A stretch of DNA of 64,000 nucleotides from Vibrio methylphosphonaticus (GCF_023634655.1 NZ_JAMKMS010000019.1:1-64000); one strand, 5' to 3'. Counted from the first letter of the stretch, positions 51,558 through 61,781 are shown. Notes: generated by a model not told the origin, from the sequence alone. Program-made: numbers and translations.

Positions 51558-52778
51558 ATGACCCCTTCGGTAGAACAGGTACATGGCGCAGTACAAACAC
51601 TCACACAAAGCTCTGACACGCTCTTCTTATTACTAGGAGCGATTATGGTGTTTTTAATGCACGCAGGCTTTGCTTTTCTTGAGGTAGGTACCGTTAGGCA
51701 AAAGAACCAAGTGAATGCGCTAGTTAAAATACTCGCCGATTTTGGCGTTTCAGCTATCGCTTATTTCTTTATTGGATACTGGGTTGCTTATGGTGGCACC
51801 TTCTTCGCTGATGCGGAAACGCTATCACAAGGAAACGGTTATGAGTTGGTTAAGTTCTTCTTCTTACTAACATTTGCAGCGGCAATACCGGCGATCGTCT
51901 CAGGAGGTATCGCGGAGCGTGCTCGATTCTATCCAATCCTATTGGCAACGTTCTTTACTGTTGGTTTAGTGTATCCCTTTTTTGAAGGCATGATTTGGAA
52001 TGGAAACTTTGGATTTCAAGGGTGGCTAGAGACAACATTTGGCGCAGGATTTCATGACTTTGCCGGATCTGTTGTGGTGCACGGTGTCGGTGGTTGGATT
52101 GCGTTAGTTGCGGTTATATTTTTAGGAATGAGAAGAGGGCGTATCAGAGCAGGGAAACACACTAACTTCGCGCCTTCCAATATCCCATTCTTAGCTTTAG
52201 GTGCATGGATCCTAAGTGTCGGATGGTTTGGTTTCAACGTTATGTCTGCACAAGCGCTAGAGGGCATCAGTGGGCTTGTTGCGATGAACTCTTTAATGGC
52301 GATGGTTGGCGGGATATTAGCGGCGCTTATCGTTGGGAAAAATGACCCAGGCTTTATTCATAATGGTCCACTGGCGGGTCTTGTTGCAATCTGTGCTGGC
52401 TCAGATCTTATGCACCCAATCGGCGCCTTGATCACCGGTTCAATCGCTGGTGCTTTGTTTGTTTGGGTATTTACCTACCTACAAAATAAAACAAAAATTG
52501 ATGATGTATTAGGCGTATGGCCACTACATGGTCTTTGTGGTGCTTGGGGCGGTATCGCTGCAGGTATATTTGGTCAAAGCGCATTAGGTGGGCTAGGTGG
52601 TGTAAGTTTTGCAGCGCAGTTGGTTGGAACGCTTGCGGGTATCACTGTAGCACTTGTGGGTGCCCTGGTTGTCTATGGTGTATTAGACAAGGTGACTGGC
52701 CTAAGGCTATCCGAAGAAGATGAATTTAACGGAGCGGATTTAGCAATTCATAAAATTTCATCAACCAGTGACGATTAG
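51558..52778 (+). CDS. amtB: Ammonium transporter AmtB
   Basis: A 406-residue inner-membrane protein with about eleven helices that conducts ammonium or ammonia. The twin channel histidines appear in FAGSVVVHGVGGW (first) and VWPLHGLCGAWGG (second). The signature NFAPSNIPFLALGAWILSVGWFGFN-type region is seen around residue 200 (NFAPSNIPFLALGAWIL). No long cleavable signal peptide is present, unlike the E. coli protein. No glnK lies next to it. Control by NtrC and sigma-54 is supported by the upstream sites; a strong terminator follows. Confidence 0.93.
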   Translation: MTPSVEQVHGAVQTLTQSSDTLFLLLGAIMVFLMHAGFAFLEVGTVRQKNQVNALVKILADFGVSAIAYFFIGYWVAYGGTFFADAETLSQGNGYELVKFFFLLTFAAAIPAIVSGGIAERARFYPILLATFFTVGLVYPFFEGMIWNGNFGFQGWLETTFGAGFHDFAGSVVVHGVGGWIALVAVIFLGMRRGRIRAGKHTNFAPSNIPFLALGAWILSVGWFGFNVMSAQALEGISGLVAMNSLMAMVGGILAALIVGKNDPGFIHNGPLAGLVAICAGSDLMHPIGALITGSIAGALFVWVFTYLQNKTKIDDVLGVWPLHGLCGAWGGIAAGIFGQSALGGLGGVSFAAQLVGTLAGITVALVGALVVYGVLDKVTGLRLSEEDEFNGADLAIHKISSTSDD

Positions 52779-52809
52779 GTCATCGGAAACAGCATGTATT
52801 TTACATAGT

Positions 52810-52835
52810 AAGAGGCGTCGATAGACGCCTCTTTT
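52810..52835 (+). terminator. Terminator of amtB
   Basis: AAGAGGCGTC (52810-52819) pairs perfectly with GACGCCTCTT (52824-52833) across four bases, followed by TT. Confidence 0.85.
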
Positions 52836-53004
52836 GCATTGTAATGTTTACAACACGTAAGTGTGAGAAGCCCTCGGCGTAAAATCTATAAATAATTCTT
52901 TTAAATCAAAGGCATTAGACTATGGTCTAACGGTCAAAACTAGGGTGACGACAGTAATCCATGTTATTCTTGTGGTATAGCTTAGATCTGAACAAGGATG
53001 GTTT

Positions 53005-53745
53005 ATGAACTTCCCTTATAAAAATATTGTGGTTTTAACGGGTGCGGGCATCTCAGCTGAGTCGGGGATACAAACATTTCGGACACAAGATGGGCTGTGG
53101 GAAAACCACAGAATAGAAGATGTCGCTACGCCTGAAGGCTTTGTTCGTGATCCGGATTTAGTTCAAACGTTCTATAATCAAAGGCGTAAAAAGCTTCAAC
53201 AACCCAGCATTATCCCTAATGCCGCTCATATTGCATTGGGCCAACTTGAACGAGATCTTGATGGTTCCGTTACCATCATTACGCAAAATATCGATAACCT
53301 TCATGAGCGGGGTGGCAGTGATAATGTCATTCATATGCATGGGGAATTGCTAAAAGCCCGATGCTCTGAGTCTGGACAAGTGATCGATATGAAAGAAGAC
53401 ATTGTTACAGGTGATTTGTGCCATTGCTGTCAATTACCGAGCCAGATTCGCCCCCACATTGTTTGGTTTGGTGAAATGCCGTTAAAGATGGGAGATATTT
53501 ATTCAGCGCTTGAGGCTGCAGACCTGTTTATTTCGATCGGTACATCGGGTGTGGTTTACCCGGCTGCTGGCTTTGTGCACGATGCAAAAATGCATGGTGC
53601 GCATACTATAGAAATTAACCTTGAGCCCAGCGCCGTTCAAAGTGAATTTGAAGAAAAACGATACGGTAAAGCGAGTCTAGAAGTTCCAAAATTAGTGAGA
53701 GAACTCTTGGCATTGCAAACTCAAGACCACGAGACATTATTGTAA
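53005..53745 (+). CDS. cobB: NAD-dependent protein deacylase, sirtuin CobB
   Basis: A 246-residue class III (SIRT5-like) sirtuin. The NAD loop is [16 protein letters not shown] (residues about 11-26), followed by [11 protein letters not shown] and the catalytic histidine in VIHMHGELL. The FYNQRR segment has the Tyr and Arg that class III enzymes use to bind succinyl or malonyl lysine. Zinc cysteines lie in ARCSESGQV and LCHCCQL. It removes acyl groups from lysines of metabolic enzymes such as acetyl-CoA synthetase. It is monocistronic, with a palindromic terminator shared with potD downstream. Confidence 0.95.
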   Translation: MNFPYKNIVVLTGAGISAESGIQTFRTQDGLWENHRIEDVATPEGFVRDPDLVQTFYNQRRKKLQQPSIIPNAAHIALGQLERDLDGSVTIITQNIDNLHERGGSDNVIHMHGELLKARCSESGQVIDMKEDIVTGDLCHCCQLPSQIRPHIVWFGEMPLKMGDIYSALEAADLFISIGTSGVVYPAAGFVHDAKMHGAHTIEINLEPSAVQSEFEEKRYGKASLEVPKLVRELLALQTQDHETLL

Positions 53746-53810
53746 TACAACACGGATTCCATACCTGCCATCAATTCGTTATTGTTGATAACAAAATAAA
53801 TGGATAACAA

Positions 53811-53840
53811 AAAAAGCCCTCATTTTAAAATGAGGGCTTT
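53811..53840. terminator. Bidirectional terminator between cobB and potD
   Basis: AAAGCCCTCATTTT (53813-53826) and AAAATGAGGGCTTT (53827-53840) form a perfect palindrome with A- and T-runs outside, serving both convergent genes. Confidence 0.85.
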
Positions 53841-53905
53841 GATTTAGAGTGAATAGGGTAGTCGTAACGTAATGCTCGCAGCCCTATTAGTCACGCTAGA
53901 CTATC

Positions 53906-54943
53906 TTAATTGTCAACTTTAAGCTTTTGGAAGTACTCTTCGTAAAGCGCACCAGCTTCACCTACTTCATCTTGCCACGTACCTGAATCCATCACCTCTT
54001 GTGGTGGGAAGACATTTTTGTCTTCAGCAAATTCTTTTGGTAGGAGCGGGTAAGCCGTTTTTACTGGTGTTGGGTAGCCAATTTCCAATGCTATTTTAGC
54101 AGCATTTTCTGGACGTAGTAGGAAGTCAATCATCTTATGAGCGGCTTCAACATTCTTAGCACCCGATGGAATCGCTAAGCTGTCCATCCAGAAAATCGTG
54201 CCTTTTTCTGGCCAAACGATTTCAATGGATGCCCCTTCTTGACGAGCCATATAAGCAGAACCATTCCAAAGCATACCCAGTGATACCTCACCGGCTAAAT
54301 AAGGGTTGGCGGGGAAATCTGAGTTAAATACCAATACATTTGGAACGAGCTTACGCAGTTCTTCGTACGCGGCTTTAATTTCTTCGGGATTTGTCGTGTT
54401 TGGAGAGTAACCCAGTTTTGTTAGCGCAATATGGAAGACTTCGCGAGAGTCATCCATCATCATCAACTGACCTTCCCACTTTTGATCCCACAAGTCATCC
54501 CAGCTATTAACTGCAGATTTATCGAGCATGTCGGTGTTAACGCCAATGCCTGTTGCGCCCCAAATATAAGGAATAGAAAAGTTGTTATCAGGGTCGAACG
54601 GTTTATCTAAATAGTTAACATCAAGATCTTGAAAGTGTGATAGTTGGTCTTTATCTATTTCTTGCAGCATGCCTTCTTTACGCATCTTTGAAACAAAATA
54701 CGTAGAAGGAACCACTAAATCATAACCCGAACCTTGAGTTTTCAACTTAGCGTACATGCTTTCGTTAGACTCATAGGTTGAATAAATGACTTTAATCCCT
54801 GTTTCTTTAGTAAAGTCCTCTAATACTTCACTTGGAATGTATTCAGACCAGTTGTAGAAATAGAGTTCTTCGTTGGCAGCAAACGCCGGGGTAGTGAAGA
54901 GAGTCGCCGCACAAAGGGCGCTAGCATACAGTTTGCTTTTCAT
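53906..54943 (-). CDS. potD: Spermidine/putrescine-binding protein PotD, copy 1
   Basis: A 345-residue periplasmic polyamine-binding protein. The signal peptide ends at TPAFA-A; the mature part begins ELYFYNWSEYIPSEVLEDF, the typical PotD start with the NWSEYI binding residues. Later pocket segments are STYFVSKMRKEG, NGSAYMARQEG and FLLRPENAAKIA. About half its residues match copy 2 by eye. It is transcribed separately from potABC and copy 2: a terminator and 248 bases precede it. In Vibrio cholerae, from memory, the copy at this position (PotD1) is the one needed for spermidine uptake. Confidence 0.93.
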   Translation of the reverse strand: MKSKLYASALCAATLFTTPAFAANEELYFYNWSEYIPSEVLEDFTKETGIKVIYSTYESNESMYAKLKTQGSGYDLVVPSTYFVSKMRKEGMLQEIDKDQLSHFQDLDVNYLDKPFDPDNNFSIPYIWGATGIGVNTDMLDKSAVNSWDDLWDQKWEGQLMMMDDSREVFHIALTKLGYSPNTTNPEEIKAAYEELRKLVPNVLVFNSDFPANPYLAGEVSLGMLWNGSAYMARQEGASIEIVWPEKGTIFWMDSLAIPSGAKNVEAAHKMIDFLLRPENAAKIALEIGYPTPVKTAYPLLPKEFAEDKNVFPPQEVMDSGTWQDEVGEAGALYEEYFQKLKVDN

Positions 54944-55147
54944 TACTTTTCCGTTTGTATTTTATTAACTAAAGCGCCATAGAACGCATGACAATTTGAT
55001 GATGGTTTAGTCATTAACATCAAATTACTTTGGACGTCATAGATAATTTGACGTAAGTCACAAGATTATATCAGTGATTGAATGATATCTCTATGTAGCT
55101 GTTTACAAAAAATAAACGTTTAGAATGTAATAGGGCGTCTAGAAATA

Positions 55148-55173
55148 ATAAAGGTGGCATCTGCCACCTTTAT
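55148..55173 (-). terminator. Terminator between the two potD genes
   Basis: AAAGGTGGCA (55150-55159) pairs perfectly with TGCCACCTTT (55162-55171). It lies just downstream of the copy 2 stop. Confidence 0.8.
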
Positions 55174-55191
55174 TTAAGGAAAGTAGCGAAA

Positions 55192-56223
55192 CTACTGTCC
55201 AGCTTTTAGCTTCATGAAATAATCTTCGTACGCAACGGTCTTATCGCCCACTGAGTCTTGCCATTCAACTCGATCTAAATCTTCCTGAGAAGGAAATAGG
55301 GCTGGTTCATGCTTGAACTTGTCGTTTGACGCTTTTACTGCGGTCAAGTAGCCCGTGTCATTTGAGATTTGCTCTGCAATGTCTGGACGCAGCAGGAAAT
55401 CTATCATCTTGTGGGCGGCTTCAACGTTGGTGGCGCCTGAGCTGATAGCAAAGTTGTCGACCCAACCAATGCCGCCTTCTTTAGGGAAAACCAGCTGTAA
55501 AGGGACGCCTTCTTTTTGCGCAGCAGCAGCTGAACCGTTCCACAGCATACCCAAACCGACTTCGCCAGACATATACGGTGAACCAGGGTTATCTGAGTTA
55601 AACACCAATACGTTTGGCATTAGCTTTTGAAGTTCAGCATACGCCTCATCAATTTGAGCTTGATCAGTTGTATTACCAGAATAGCCCAGTTTACGTAACG
55701 CGATGTGGAACACTTCACGAGTATCGTCCATCATCATTAACTGGCCTTCTAACTCAGGCTTCCATAAATCTGCCCAGCTGGTGAAGTCATTTGGATCGTA
55801 CATGTCGGTATTGACCGCAAGACCCGTAATCGCGACAACGTGAGGGATCGAGTAATCGTTATTTGGGTCATACGGCTTGTCTAGGTAATTGATGTCAAGG
55901 TTACCGAAATTACTGAGTTTACTCTTGTCAATTTTTTGTAGCATCCCTTCATCACGCATTTTCGCGACGAAGTAGGTGGATGGAACGACAAGATCATAAC
56001 CTTTATTATGTGTTTTCAACTTAGCATAAAGGGTTTCATTAGACTCATAAGTTGAATAAATGACTTTTATGCCTGTTTCCTCAGTGAACTGCTCGAGGAT
56101 GTTGCTGTTGATGTAAGGTCCCCAATTCATGAAGACCAATTGTTGCTCTTTAGCACTCACCATGCCTGATGCAAGAGAAAGTGCACATGCACTACCAGCT
56201 AATAAAGTAGCCCATTTTTTCAT
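55192..56223 (-). CDS. Spermidine/putrescine-binding protein PotD, copy 2
   Basis: A protein of 343 residues from the ATG at 56223 (MKKWATLLAG), which gives a clean signal peptide ending GMVSA-K; the frame is open further upstream without support. The mature part starts LVFMNWGPYINSNILEQF, with the pocket residue in NWGPYI instead of NWSEYI of copy 1. Other pocket segments match (STYFVAKMRDEG, FLLRPDIAEQI), while copy 1 has MARQEGAS where this has AAQKEGVP. It follows potC with a hairpin terminator between. It may bind a different polyamine or act in regulation. Confidence 0.9.
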   Translation of the reverse strand: MKKWATLLAGSACALSLASGMVSAKEQQLVFMNWGPYINSNILEQFTEETGIKVIYSTYESNETLYAKLKTHNKGYDLVVPSTYFVAKMRDEGMLQKIDKSKLSNFGNLDINYLDKPYDPNNDYSIPHVVAITGLAVNTDMYDPNDFTSWADLWKPELEGQLMMMDDTREVFHIALRKLGYSGNTTDQAQIDEAYAELQKLMPNVLVFNSDNPGSPYMSGEVGLGMLWNGSAAAAQKEGVPLQLVFPKEGGIGWVDNFAISSGATNVEAAHKMIDFLLRPDIAEQISNDTGYLTAVKASNDKFKHEPALFPSQEDLDRVEWQDSVGDKTVAYEDYFMKLKAGQ

Positions 56224-56261
56224 TGACGTAAGCTCCAAACAAACGCTGCCATAATGGCATA

Positions 56262-56296
56262 AATAAAAAAAGCAGAGTGACGCCGTCACTCTGCTC
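56262..56296 (-). terminator. Strong hairpin between potC and potD copy 2
   Basis: AGCAGAGTGAC (56271-56281) pairs perfectly with GTCACTCTGCT (56285-56295). On the minus strand it is followed by TTTTTTTATTT. It looks like an efficient terminator placed within an otherwise continuous operon. Confidence 0.8.
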
Positions 56297-56325
56297 TCAC
56301 TTTTAAAATTGACGACAGTAGACCA

Positions 56326-57096
56326 TTACTTAATTTTTTCGCGAGCAAGAAACTGCGACATCATGACCAAAGCCAACGACACAATAAGCATAATGGTTGC
56401 TAGGGCGTTCACTTCCGGAGAAATCCCAACCTTCACCATTGAGTAAATCTTCAGCGGTAAAATTTCATAAGTCGGCCCAGTAACAAACGAGCTCACAATG
56501 ACATCATCAAGAGATAATGTGAAACTTAGCAACCAGCCGCCGGCTACTGCAGGCTTAGCCAGTGGCAGAATAATCTGCTTTAGGATTGTCCACTCGCTTG
56601 CACCAAGATCTTTTGCTGCCTCTAACATTTTAACGTCAAAGCCTTTTAAGCGGCTATAAACGGTTACAACAACAAACGGCAAACAAAACGTGATGTGTGC
56701 GACCAGTAGGGTTAAGAAACCAAGTTGAACGCCCATTACCAAGAAAATGGCCAGTAATGAAATAGCCATAACAATGTCAGGGGACATCATAACGATAAAT
56801 AATAAACCACTTACCGCTTGCTTACCTTTAAACTGATATCGAAACAGCGCTACCGCAGTCAAACTGCCAATTAACGTCGCTGCCGTCGCAGAAAATACGG
56901 CAACATTAATCGAATGCCAAGCCGCTTGCATAAGGCTATCGTTATTGAACAGTGCGTGATACCACTTGGTGGTGAGACCACCCCATTTCATACCGAATTT
57001 ATTGGCATTAAAGGAGTTAGCAATCAATACAATGATTGGTAAGTACAAAAATGCATAAACTAATGTCATGAAACCAAATTTAGCAGTGCGACCCAT
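56326..57096 (-). CDS. potC: Polyamine ABC transporter permease PotC
   Basis: A 256-residue inner-membrane permease with about six helices. The ATPase-docking loop reads [20 protein letters not shown] (residues about 150-169). The N-terminus LVYAFLYLPIIVLIANSFN matches PotC. It pairs with PotB to form the channel. Its first base overlaps the last base of the potB stop, so they are translationally coupled. After it lies the hairpin at 56262-56296 and then potD copy 2. Confidence 0.95.
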   Translation of the reverse strand: MGRTAKFGFMTLVYAFLYLPIIVLIANSFNANKFGMKWGGLTTKWYHALFNNDSLMQAAWHSINVAVFSATAATLIGSLTAVALFRYQFKGKQAVSGLLFIVMMSPDIVMAISLLAIFLVMGVQLGFLTLLVAHITFCLPFVVVTVYSRLKGFDVKMLEAAKDLGASEWTILKQIILPLAKPAVAGGWLLSFTLSLDDVIVSSFVTGPTYEILPLKIYSMVKVGISPEVNALATIMLIVSLALVMMSQFLAREKIK

Positions 57097-57953
57097 TATT
57101 CGAGCTCCACTTTACGGTTTAATAATTTACCTGCTCGATAGTAGGCATAGAGCATAACGGCCATTGCTGTTGTTAGAGCAATACTGGTCGCCGCACCAAA
57201 TGGCCAATCTCTCGCATTAAGAATTTGGCTCTTAATTACGTTACCAATGAGTAGGTTTTTCGCTCCGCCAAGCAGGTCGGCAATATAGAACATACCGAGT
57301 GCAGGTAAAAGCACCAACAAACAGCCACCAATAATGCCTGGCATAGTTAGAGGCAAAATAACCTTCGTAATAGTTTGCCATTTACTTGCGCCCAAATCTT
57401 TTGCCGCTTCGATATAGGTATGATCCAATTTCTCTAACGCTGAGTAGAGAGGAAGAATCATAAACGGCAGTAAAATATAGACTAAACCGATCATGACAGC
57501 GGTTTCCGTATACATAATACGAAGCGGCTTATCAATAATATCCAGTGCTAGTAGGCCTTTATTCAATATTCCCTGAGTACCTAGAACTATTTTTAAACCA
57601 TAAGTACGAATCAAAGAGTTCGTCCAAAAAGGTACAATCACTAGGAAGAGCATAAACGGACGCCATTTTTCTGGCATCTTGGCAACGATGTAGGCAAACG
57701 GATAGCCAATAACAAGACAAATTAAGGTCGCGACAATCGCCATGTAGAACGAATGCATGACTACTTTGGCGTATAACGGGTCCAACAAACGGGCATAGTT
57801 ATTAAGCGTAAACGTCATCTCAATGAGATTAGCTTCGTCCCGAGTTAAAAAACTTGTGCCGATGATCATCACATTTGGGATTAATACGAAGAGTACTAAC
57901 CAGCTAACGATTAATGCGATGATGGCATTTTGTAAACTAAATTTCTTGCTCAT
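57096..57953 (-). CDS. potB: Polyamine ABC transporter permease PotB
   Basis: A 285-residue inner-membrane permease with about six helices. The ATPase-docking loop [20 protein letters not shown] is near residues 186-205. The segments [16 protein letters not shown] and [16 protein letters not shown] are typical of PotB. Its start lies 17 bases inside the end of potA, and its stop overlaps the potC start by one base. This implies tight stoichiometric translation of the complex. Confidence 0.95.
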   Translation of the reverse strand: MSKKFSLQNAIIALIVSWLVLFVLIPNVMIIGTSFLTRDEANLIEMTFTLNNYARLLDPLYAKVVMHSFYMAIVATLICLVIGYPFAYIVAKMPEKWRPFMLFLVIVPFWTNSLIRTYGLKIVLGTQGILNKGLLALDIIDKPLRIMYTETAVMIGLVYILLPFMILPLYSALEKLDHTYIEAAKDLGASKWQTITKVILPLTMPGIIGGCLLVLLPALGMFYIADLLGGAKNLLIGNVIKSQILNARDWPFGAATSIALTTAMAVMLYAYYRAGKLLNRKVELE

Positions 57954-59052
57954 CTTTTAATACCACTTCCCAGCTTTCAACCCAAGTAACGGCAACTTTT
58001 TGACCTAAAGAGTGGTCAACATCAGGATCATCTTCATTAAAGAATTCACTGACCATTACACGCATTCCAGATTCAAGTTCTACAACAGAATCAAGCGTCA
58101 TGCCTTTGTAGGTACGCTCAGCAACATGGCCAACAATACCTTTGGTTTCGGACTCTTTGATTTCTTCTATTCGTAAATCTTCTGGGCGAAGTAATACTTG
58201 TAACTTTTCACCATCGGTACAAGGCTGGTCGTGATAAACAATACACTCTTGACCTTCAATCACAGCTTGAATGCGCTTATCGTCAATGCGTTGATTAACC
58301 GTCGCGTTGAAGACATTAATCTCGCCAATAAAGCGTGCTACGAACAGGTTTTTAGGCTCTTCATAAATTTCACGCGGTGACCCGTCTTGTTCAATTACGC
58401 CATCTCGCATAACGATAATGCGATCAGACATTGATAACGCCTCTTCTTGGTCATGAGTGACGAAAATAAAGGTAATGCCCAACTGACGTTGTAGTTGCTT
58501 TAGCTCAATCTGCATTTGCTTACGGAGTTTGTAATCAAGTGCTGACAACGATTCATCAAGTAATAATACTTTTGGTTTATTCACCACAGCTCTAGCAATT
58601 GCGATACGTTGTTGCTGACCACCAGAAAGTTGATGAGGTTTACGTTGCGCCATTTTTTCAAGCCGAACCATTTTAAGCGCTTCCGTCACTCTCGGTTCAA
58701 TGTCCGCGCTTGGCACTTTTTGCATACGCAGGCCAAACGCGACGTTTTCAAAAACCGTCATGTGCGGGAATAGGGCGTAGCTTTGGAAGACGGTATTGAC
58801 ATGCCTTTGCTCAGCAGGAACTTCGGTGACATCTTGGTCTGCAAGACTAATAGAACCGTTATCTACGGTTTCAAAACCTGCAATCATTCTGAGTACGGTT
58901 GTTTTACCGCAACCTGAAGGACCTAAGATAGTAAGAAACTCACCATGATTTACGTTTAAGTCTAGATTTGCGATGATTTCCTTACCATCGAAACTTTTAC
59001 TTACACCAGCTAGTTGAATGACTGGTGTTCCTACTGATTGTTTAGCGTTCAA
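57937..59052 (-). CDS. potA: Polyamine ABC transporter ATPase PotA
   Basis: A 371-residue ATPase subunit. Walker [11 protein letters not shown] is at residues 43-52, with the signature [14 protein letters not shown], Walker [13 protein letters not shown] and switch [12 protein letters not shown]-terminal TOBE-type regulatory domain (about 270-365, [19 protein letters not shown]) follows. It is the first gene of potABC-potD2, with a 335-base AT-rich region upstream shared with a divergent membrane-protein gene. Together the subunits import spermidine and putrescine. Confidence 0.96.
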   Translation of the reverse strand: MNAKQSVGTPVIQLAGVSKSFDGKEIIANLDLNVNHGEFLTILGPSGCGKTTVLRMIAGFETVDNGSISLADQDVTEVPAEQRHVNTVFQSYALFPHMTVFENVAFGLRMQKVPSADIEPRVTEALKMVRLEKMAQRKPHQLSGGQQQRIAIARAVVNKPKVLLLDESLSALDYKLRKQMQIELKQLQRQLGITFIFVTHDQEEALSMSDRIIVMRDGVIEQDGSPREIYEEPKNLFVARFIGEINVFNATVNQRIDDKRIQAVIEGQECIVYHDQPCTDGEKLQVLLRPEDLRIEEIKESETKGIVGHVAERTYKGMTLDSVVELESGMRVMVSEFFNEDDPDVDHSLGQKVAVTWVESWEVVLKDEQEI

Positions 59053-59387
59053 TGTCTGCTTATCTCCACCTTGGCCGTTTGGTTTTTCTTGGCCTGTTGC
59101 GATACACGATTAAGGCGCGCATCATAATCACCAATGGGGTGAAATCAAAGTACTTTTTATCTTGAAACAAAAAAAATTTCGCAGGTAAAACTAAACATTA
59201 TTAACCATACTTGTTTCAGAAAGCTTCAAGATGAAAAATTCACCTTATCAAGTGGTTAATTATTATCCAAAAAGATAATAAAGCAAGCTTATTAGCGTGA
59301 TAATCGTTACGTGATACCGCTATAATGGCGCAGCCTTTTTAACGGAAAAATAGACGTTCGCATTCTTAAGTGTGACATGGAAAAACT
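59053..59387. promoter_or_regulatory. Divergent promoter region of potA and membrane-protein gene
   Basis: 335 bases with no gene. A good -10 box TATAAT is at about 59322-59327 for the rightward gene, in CGCTATAATGGCG. Upstream lies an AT-rich stretch with GATAATAAAGCAAGC near 59275. No operator was recognised. Confidence 0.45.
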
Positions 59388-60239
59388 ATGAAAAATGATT
59401 TTGAAAGAGACTTCAATTTAGGTGGAAGTATTGAGCGAGCGGTATCGGGTCAGTATGAATTAAAAGCCGGCGACGTATTTCAAGAAGCATGGAAACAAAC
59501 CATGAAGCATTTCATGTCGTTCTCTCCTGCGATCATCGCTCTTATTTTTGTTCAGCTAGGTATCTTTTATGTCGCGCTCAAACTTCAGCTGGGCGATCCG
59601 AGCCTGATCTTACAAGCTTTTCAGGACCCATCATTACTTGATGAACGAATCTTTCAAGCTATTTTTGTCGCCAATTTCAGTTATGAAGTCGTAAGCGCAC
59701 CGTTTTATGCCAGCGTGTCATTAATGGCAATGAGTCATGCATGTGGTTTGACAACGAAGTCTCGTCATATTGCAAAAGGTTTACAGTTTACCGTGCCAGT
59801 CATTATTGCTACGTTAGCAAGCCTTGTACTACAGGGCGTAGTTGGGATGATGCTGCCGTTCATCTCTATGTATCTGTCGCTAGCGTTTAGTCAGTCGATA
59901 TTACTTATTTGTGAAAAACGTATTCCACCAATGCAATCGCTTTTACTGTCATTGCGCGCGGTAAATAAGAAAATTTTTGTTCTTGCAGGTATCTATACGC
60001 TTATGATGCTGATGTTTATCGTTGGCGCTATGTTCTACGGAATAGGACTGATCTTTGTCTTACCATTTTTCTTCCACGTAAAAGGTATTTTATATCGCGA
60101 AATGTTTGGCATTAAACTTCAAATAACCGCGAATCAAGATGATGATACTGATGAAGGTCAAGGTCGACCACCACACGATAATGGCAACGACAGTAATAAC
60201 GATAAACCAAACAAAAACCCTGAGGTTTTCGATGCGTAA
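59388..60239 (+). CDS. Integral membrane protein of unknown function
   Basis: A 283-residue inner-membrane protein with about five or six helices (residues about 42-235). It opens with a hydrophilic DFERDFNLGGSIERAVSGQY segment and ends in an acidic and Asn-rich tail (DDTDEGQGRPPHDNGNDSNN). The central region ISMYLSLAFSQSILLICEKR is amphipathic. I recognise it as a conserved Vibrio-type protein but no named family. Its stop overlaps the Bax-like gene start by 8 bases, so the two are coupled, which hints at a cell-wall or envelope role. Confidence 0.7.
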   Translation: MKNDFERDFNLGGSIERAVSGQYELKAGDVFQEAWKQTMKHFMSFSPAIIALIFVQLGIFYVALKLQLGDPSLILQAFQDPSLLDERIFQAIFVANFSYEVVSAPFYASVSLMAMSHACGLTTKSRHIAKGLQFTVPVIIATLASLVLQGVVGMMLPFISMYLSLAFSQSILLICEKRIPPMQSLLLSLRAVNKKIFVLAGIYTLMMLMFIVGAMFYGIGLIFVLPFFFHVKGILYREMFGIKLQITANQDDDTDEGQGRPPHDNGNDSNNDKPNKNPEVFDA

Positions 60240-61032
60240 GACGCACAAGCTAGTTACAGCCGCCGTGTTGCTGTCGGGCAGTACGTTGTGGTACCTGAAT
60301 CAAGAGAACGAAAGCTATGATGGCAATGATGCTTCAGAGACAGCACTGACGCCAATCTCAGATTCACCACCGGACATTGGTGCGATTACCGACATTAAAG
60401 AAAAGAAACAAACATTTTTTGATTATTTAAGACCTGGGGTCGCCATAGAAAATGCGCGAATAGTGAACGAGCGTAAGCGAATTTTACAATTGAAGCTGGC
60501 CCTCGATGAGCAATCTTTAACGCAAGAGCAAATTGAAACCGCTAAGCGAATAGGGCGATTATACAATCTTGAGCCTTCCGAGGTGACCTATGAGTGGGTT
60601 GAGCAAATTCTACAGCGCGTCGACGTATTACCAGAGTCATTGGTGTTAACACAGGCCGCCAATGAATCGGCCTGGGGAACGTCTCGTTTTGCAAAAGAAG
60701 CCAACAACTATTTCGGGCAATGGTGTTATAGCAGCGGATGTGGCCTAGTGCCTCTGCAGCGTGGGGAAGGTAAAACACATGAGGTTGCTAAGTTTTCATC
60801 GCCTCAGCAATCTATTCATGGGTATTTCATGAATGTAAATAGAAACAATGCCTATAGTGAACTTCGAGCTATCCGTACTCAATTACGTGAGAGTGGAGCA
60901 TCGCCATTGACGGAAACCTCCGCACTGGCGATGACAAATGGTTTGCTTCGTTACTCTGAGCGCGGTGAGGCATACGTCAAAGACTTACAAGCGATGATTC
61001 GCCATAATGAAGAATTCTGGACATCAAAATAA
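60232..61032 (+). CDS. Bax-like glucosaminidase (peptidoglycan hydrolase)
   Basis: A protein of 266 residues from the ATG at 60232 (MRKTHKLVTA), inside the end of the preceding gene; the frame is open further upstream without a start. An N-terminal hydrophobic segment exports it. The catalytic domain holds LPESLVLTQAANESAWGTSRF, in two parts here (LPESLVLTQAANESAW and GTSRFAKEANN), and YFGQWCYSSGCGLVPLQRG. The glutamate in AANESAW is the likely acid catalyst, as in Bax and FlgJ glucosaminidases. It cleaves peptidoglycan glycan strands and is coupled to the upstream membrane protein. Confidence 0.85.
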   Translation: MRKTHKLVTAAVLLSGSTLWYLNQENESYDGNDASETALTPISDSPPDIGAITDIKEKKQTFFDYLRPGVAIENARIVNERKRILQLKLALDEQSLTQEQIETAKRIGRLYNLEPSEVTYEWVEQILQRVDVLPESLVLTQAANESAWGTSRFAKEANNYFGQWCYSSGCGLVPLQRGEGKTHEVAKFSSPQQSIHGYFMNVNRNNAYSELRAIRTQLRESGASPLTETSALAMTNGLLRYSERGEAYVKDLQAMIRHNEEFWTSK

Positions 61033-61037
61033 AAACT

Positions 61038-61697
61038 ATGAAAAAAGCAGCCAACTTAGCCTTACTTGGACTGATCGCGGGCGTGTTAGCCATGCCTGCA
61101 ACAGCACAAGAATATCGTTTTACCTACTCTAAACTCTATTCTCAAATGAAGAACAATATCAAAGAAGGACATGAAGACGTTAAGGTCGGATTTTTCTTTG
61201 TGGATGCCCAGACCCAGCAGCTATGTACTATTGATAAAGCTTGGATGGAAAAAGAGGAAAAATACGAAGAGTTAAAGACAAGCAAATACAACGAGTTACT
61301 AGTTCCGTTAGACGGTAATTTGAAGCAGGCAAATCCATTGGTCTACATACAAACGCCACCAATGAGACAATGTGACTTTTCTATGGTTGTGATGACTAAA
61401 GAACCGCTAGCTGGGAAGGTGTCTTATCAAGATATTGCAAATCTTTTGCCGCAAATGCAGACCATGCTTACCGATCTTGGCGGTATGTTTTCTGGTTGGT
61501 TTACCGCAGATGTTGCTGGGCTTACTTTAGAGTTTGCTGAACTATCGGACGGTCGTATTGAGCTATCCGATGGAGCGTTTATCGAAATTTCTGATGGTAA
61601 AGCTCAAGTCTTACTCGAACAAATAGATAAAAACGGTTTCATGCAGCTTCCCGCGAAAACGAGCCGAGTATTACCATATATCCCTAGTGCAAATTAA
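61038..61697 (+). CDS. DUF2987 family periplasmic protein
   Basis: A 219-residue protein with a signal peptide (cleavage near MPATA-Q), recognised as DUF2987. Conserved parts include YRFTYSKLYSQMKNNIKEGH at the mature N-terminus and the central QLCTIDKAWMEKEEKYEEL. Two cysteines (QLCTI, RQCDF) may form a disulfide. It starts 5 bases after the Bax-like gene, so it belongs to the same operon, consistent with an envelope role. The function is unknown. Confidence 0.8.
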   Translation: MKKAANLALLGLIAGVLAMPATAQEYRFTYSKLYSQMKNNIKEGHEDVKVGFFFVDAQTQQLCTIDKAWMEKEEKYEELKTSKYNELLVPLDGNLKQANPLVYIQTPPMRQCDFSMVVMTKEPLAGKVSYQDIANLLPQMQTMLTDLGGMFSGWFTADVAGLTLEFAELSDGRIELSDGAFIEISDGKAQVLLEQIDKNGFMQLPAKTSRVLPYIPSAN

Positions 61698-61781
61698 CTG
61701 CGTTGGCGAGCTAGATGCTGGCCGATGTCGCTAATTGACAGACAAAACAAGCAAGTAATAGGCTGACTATTATTTTGCTTG

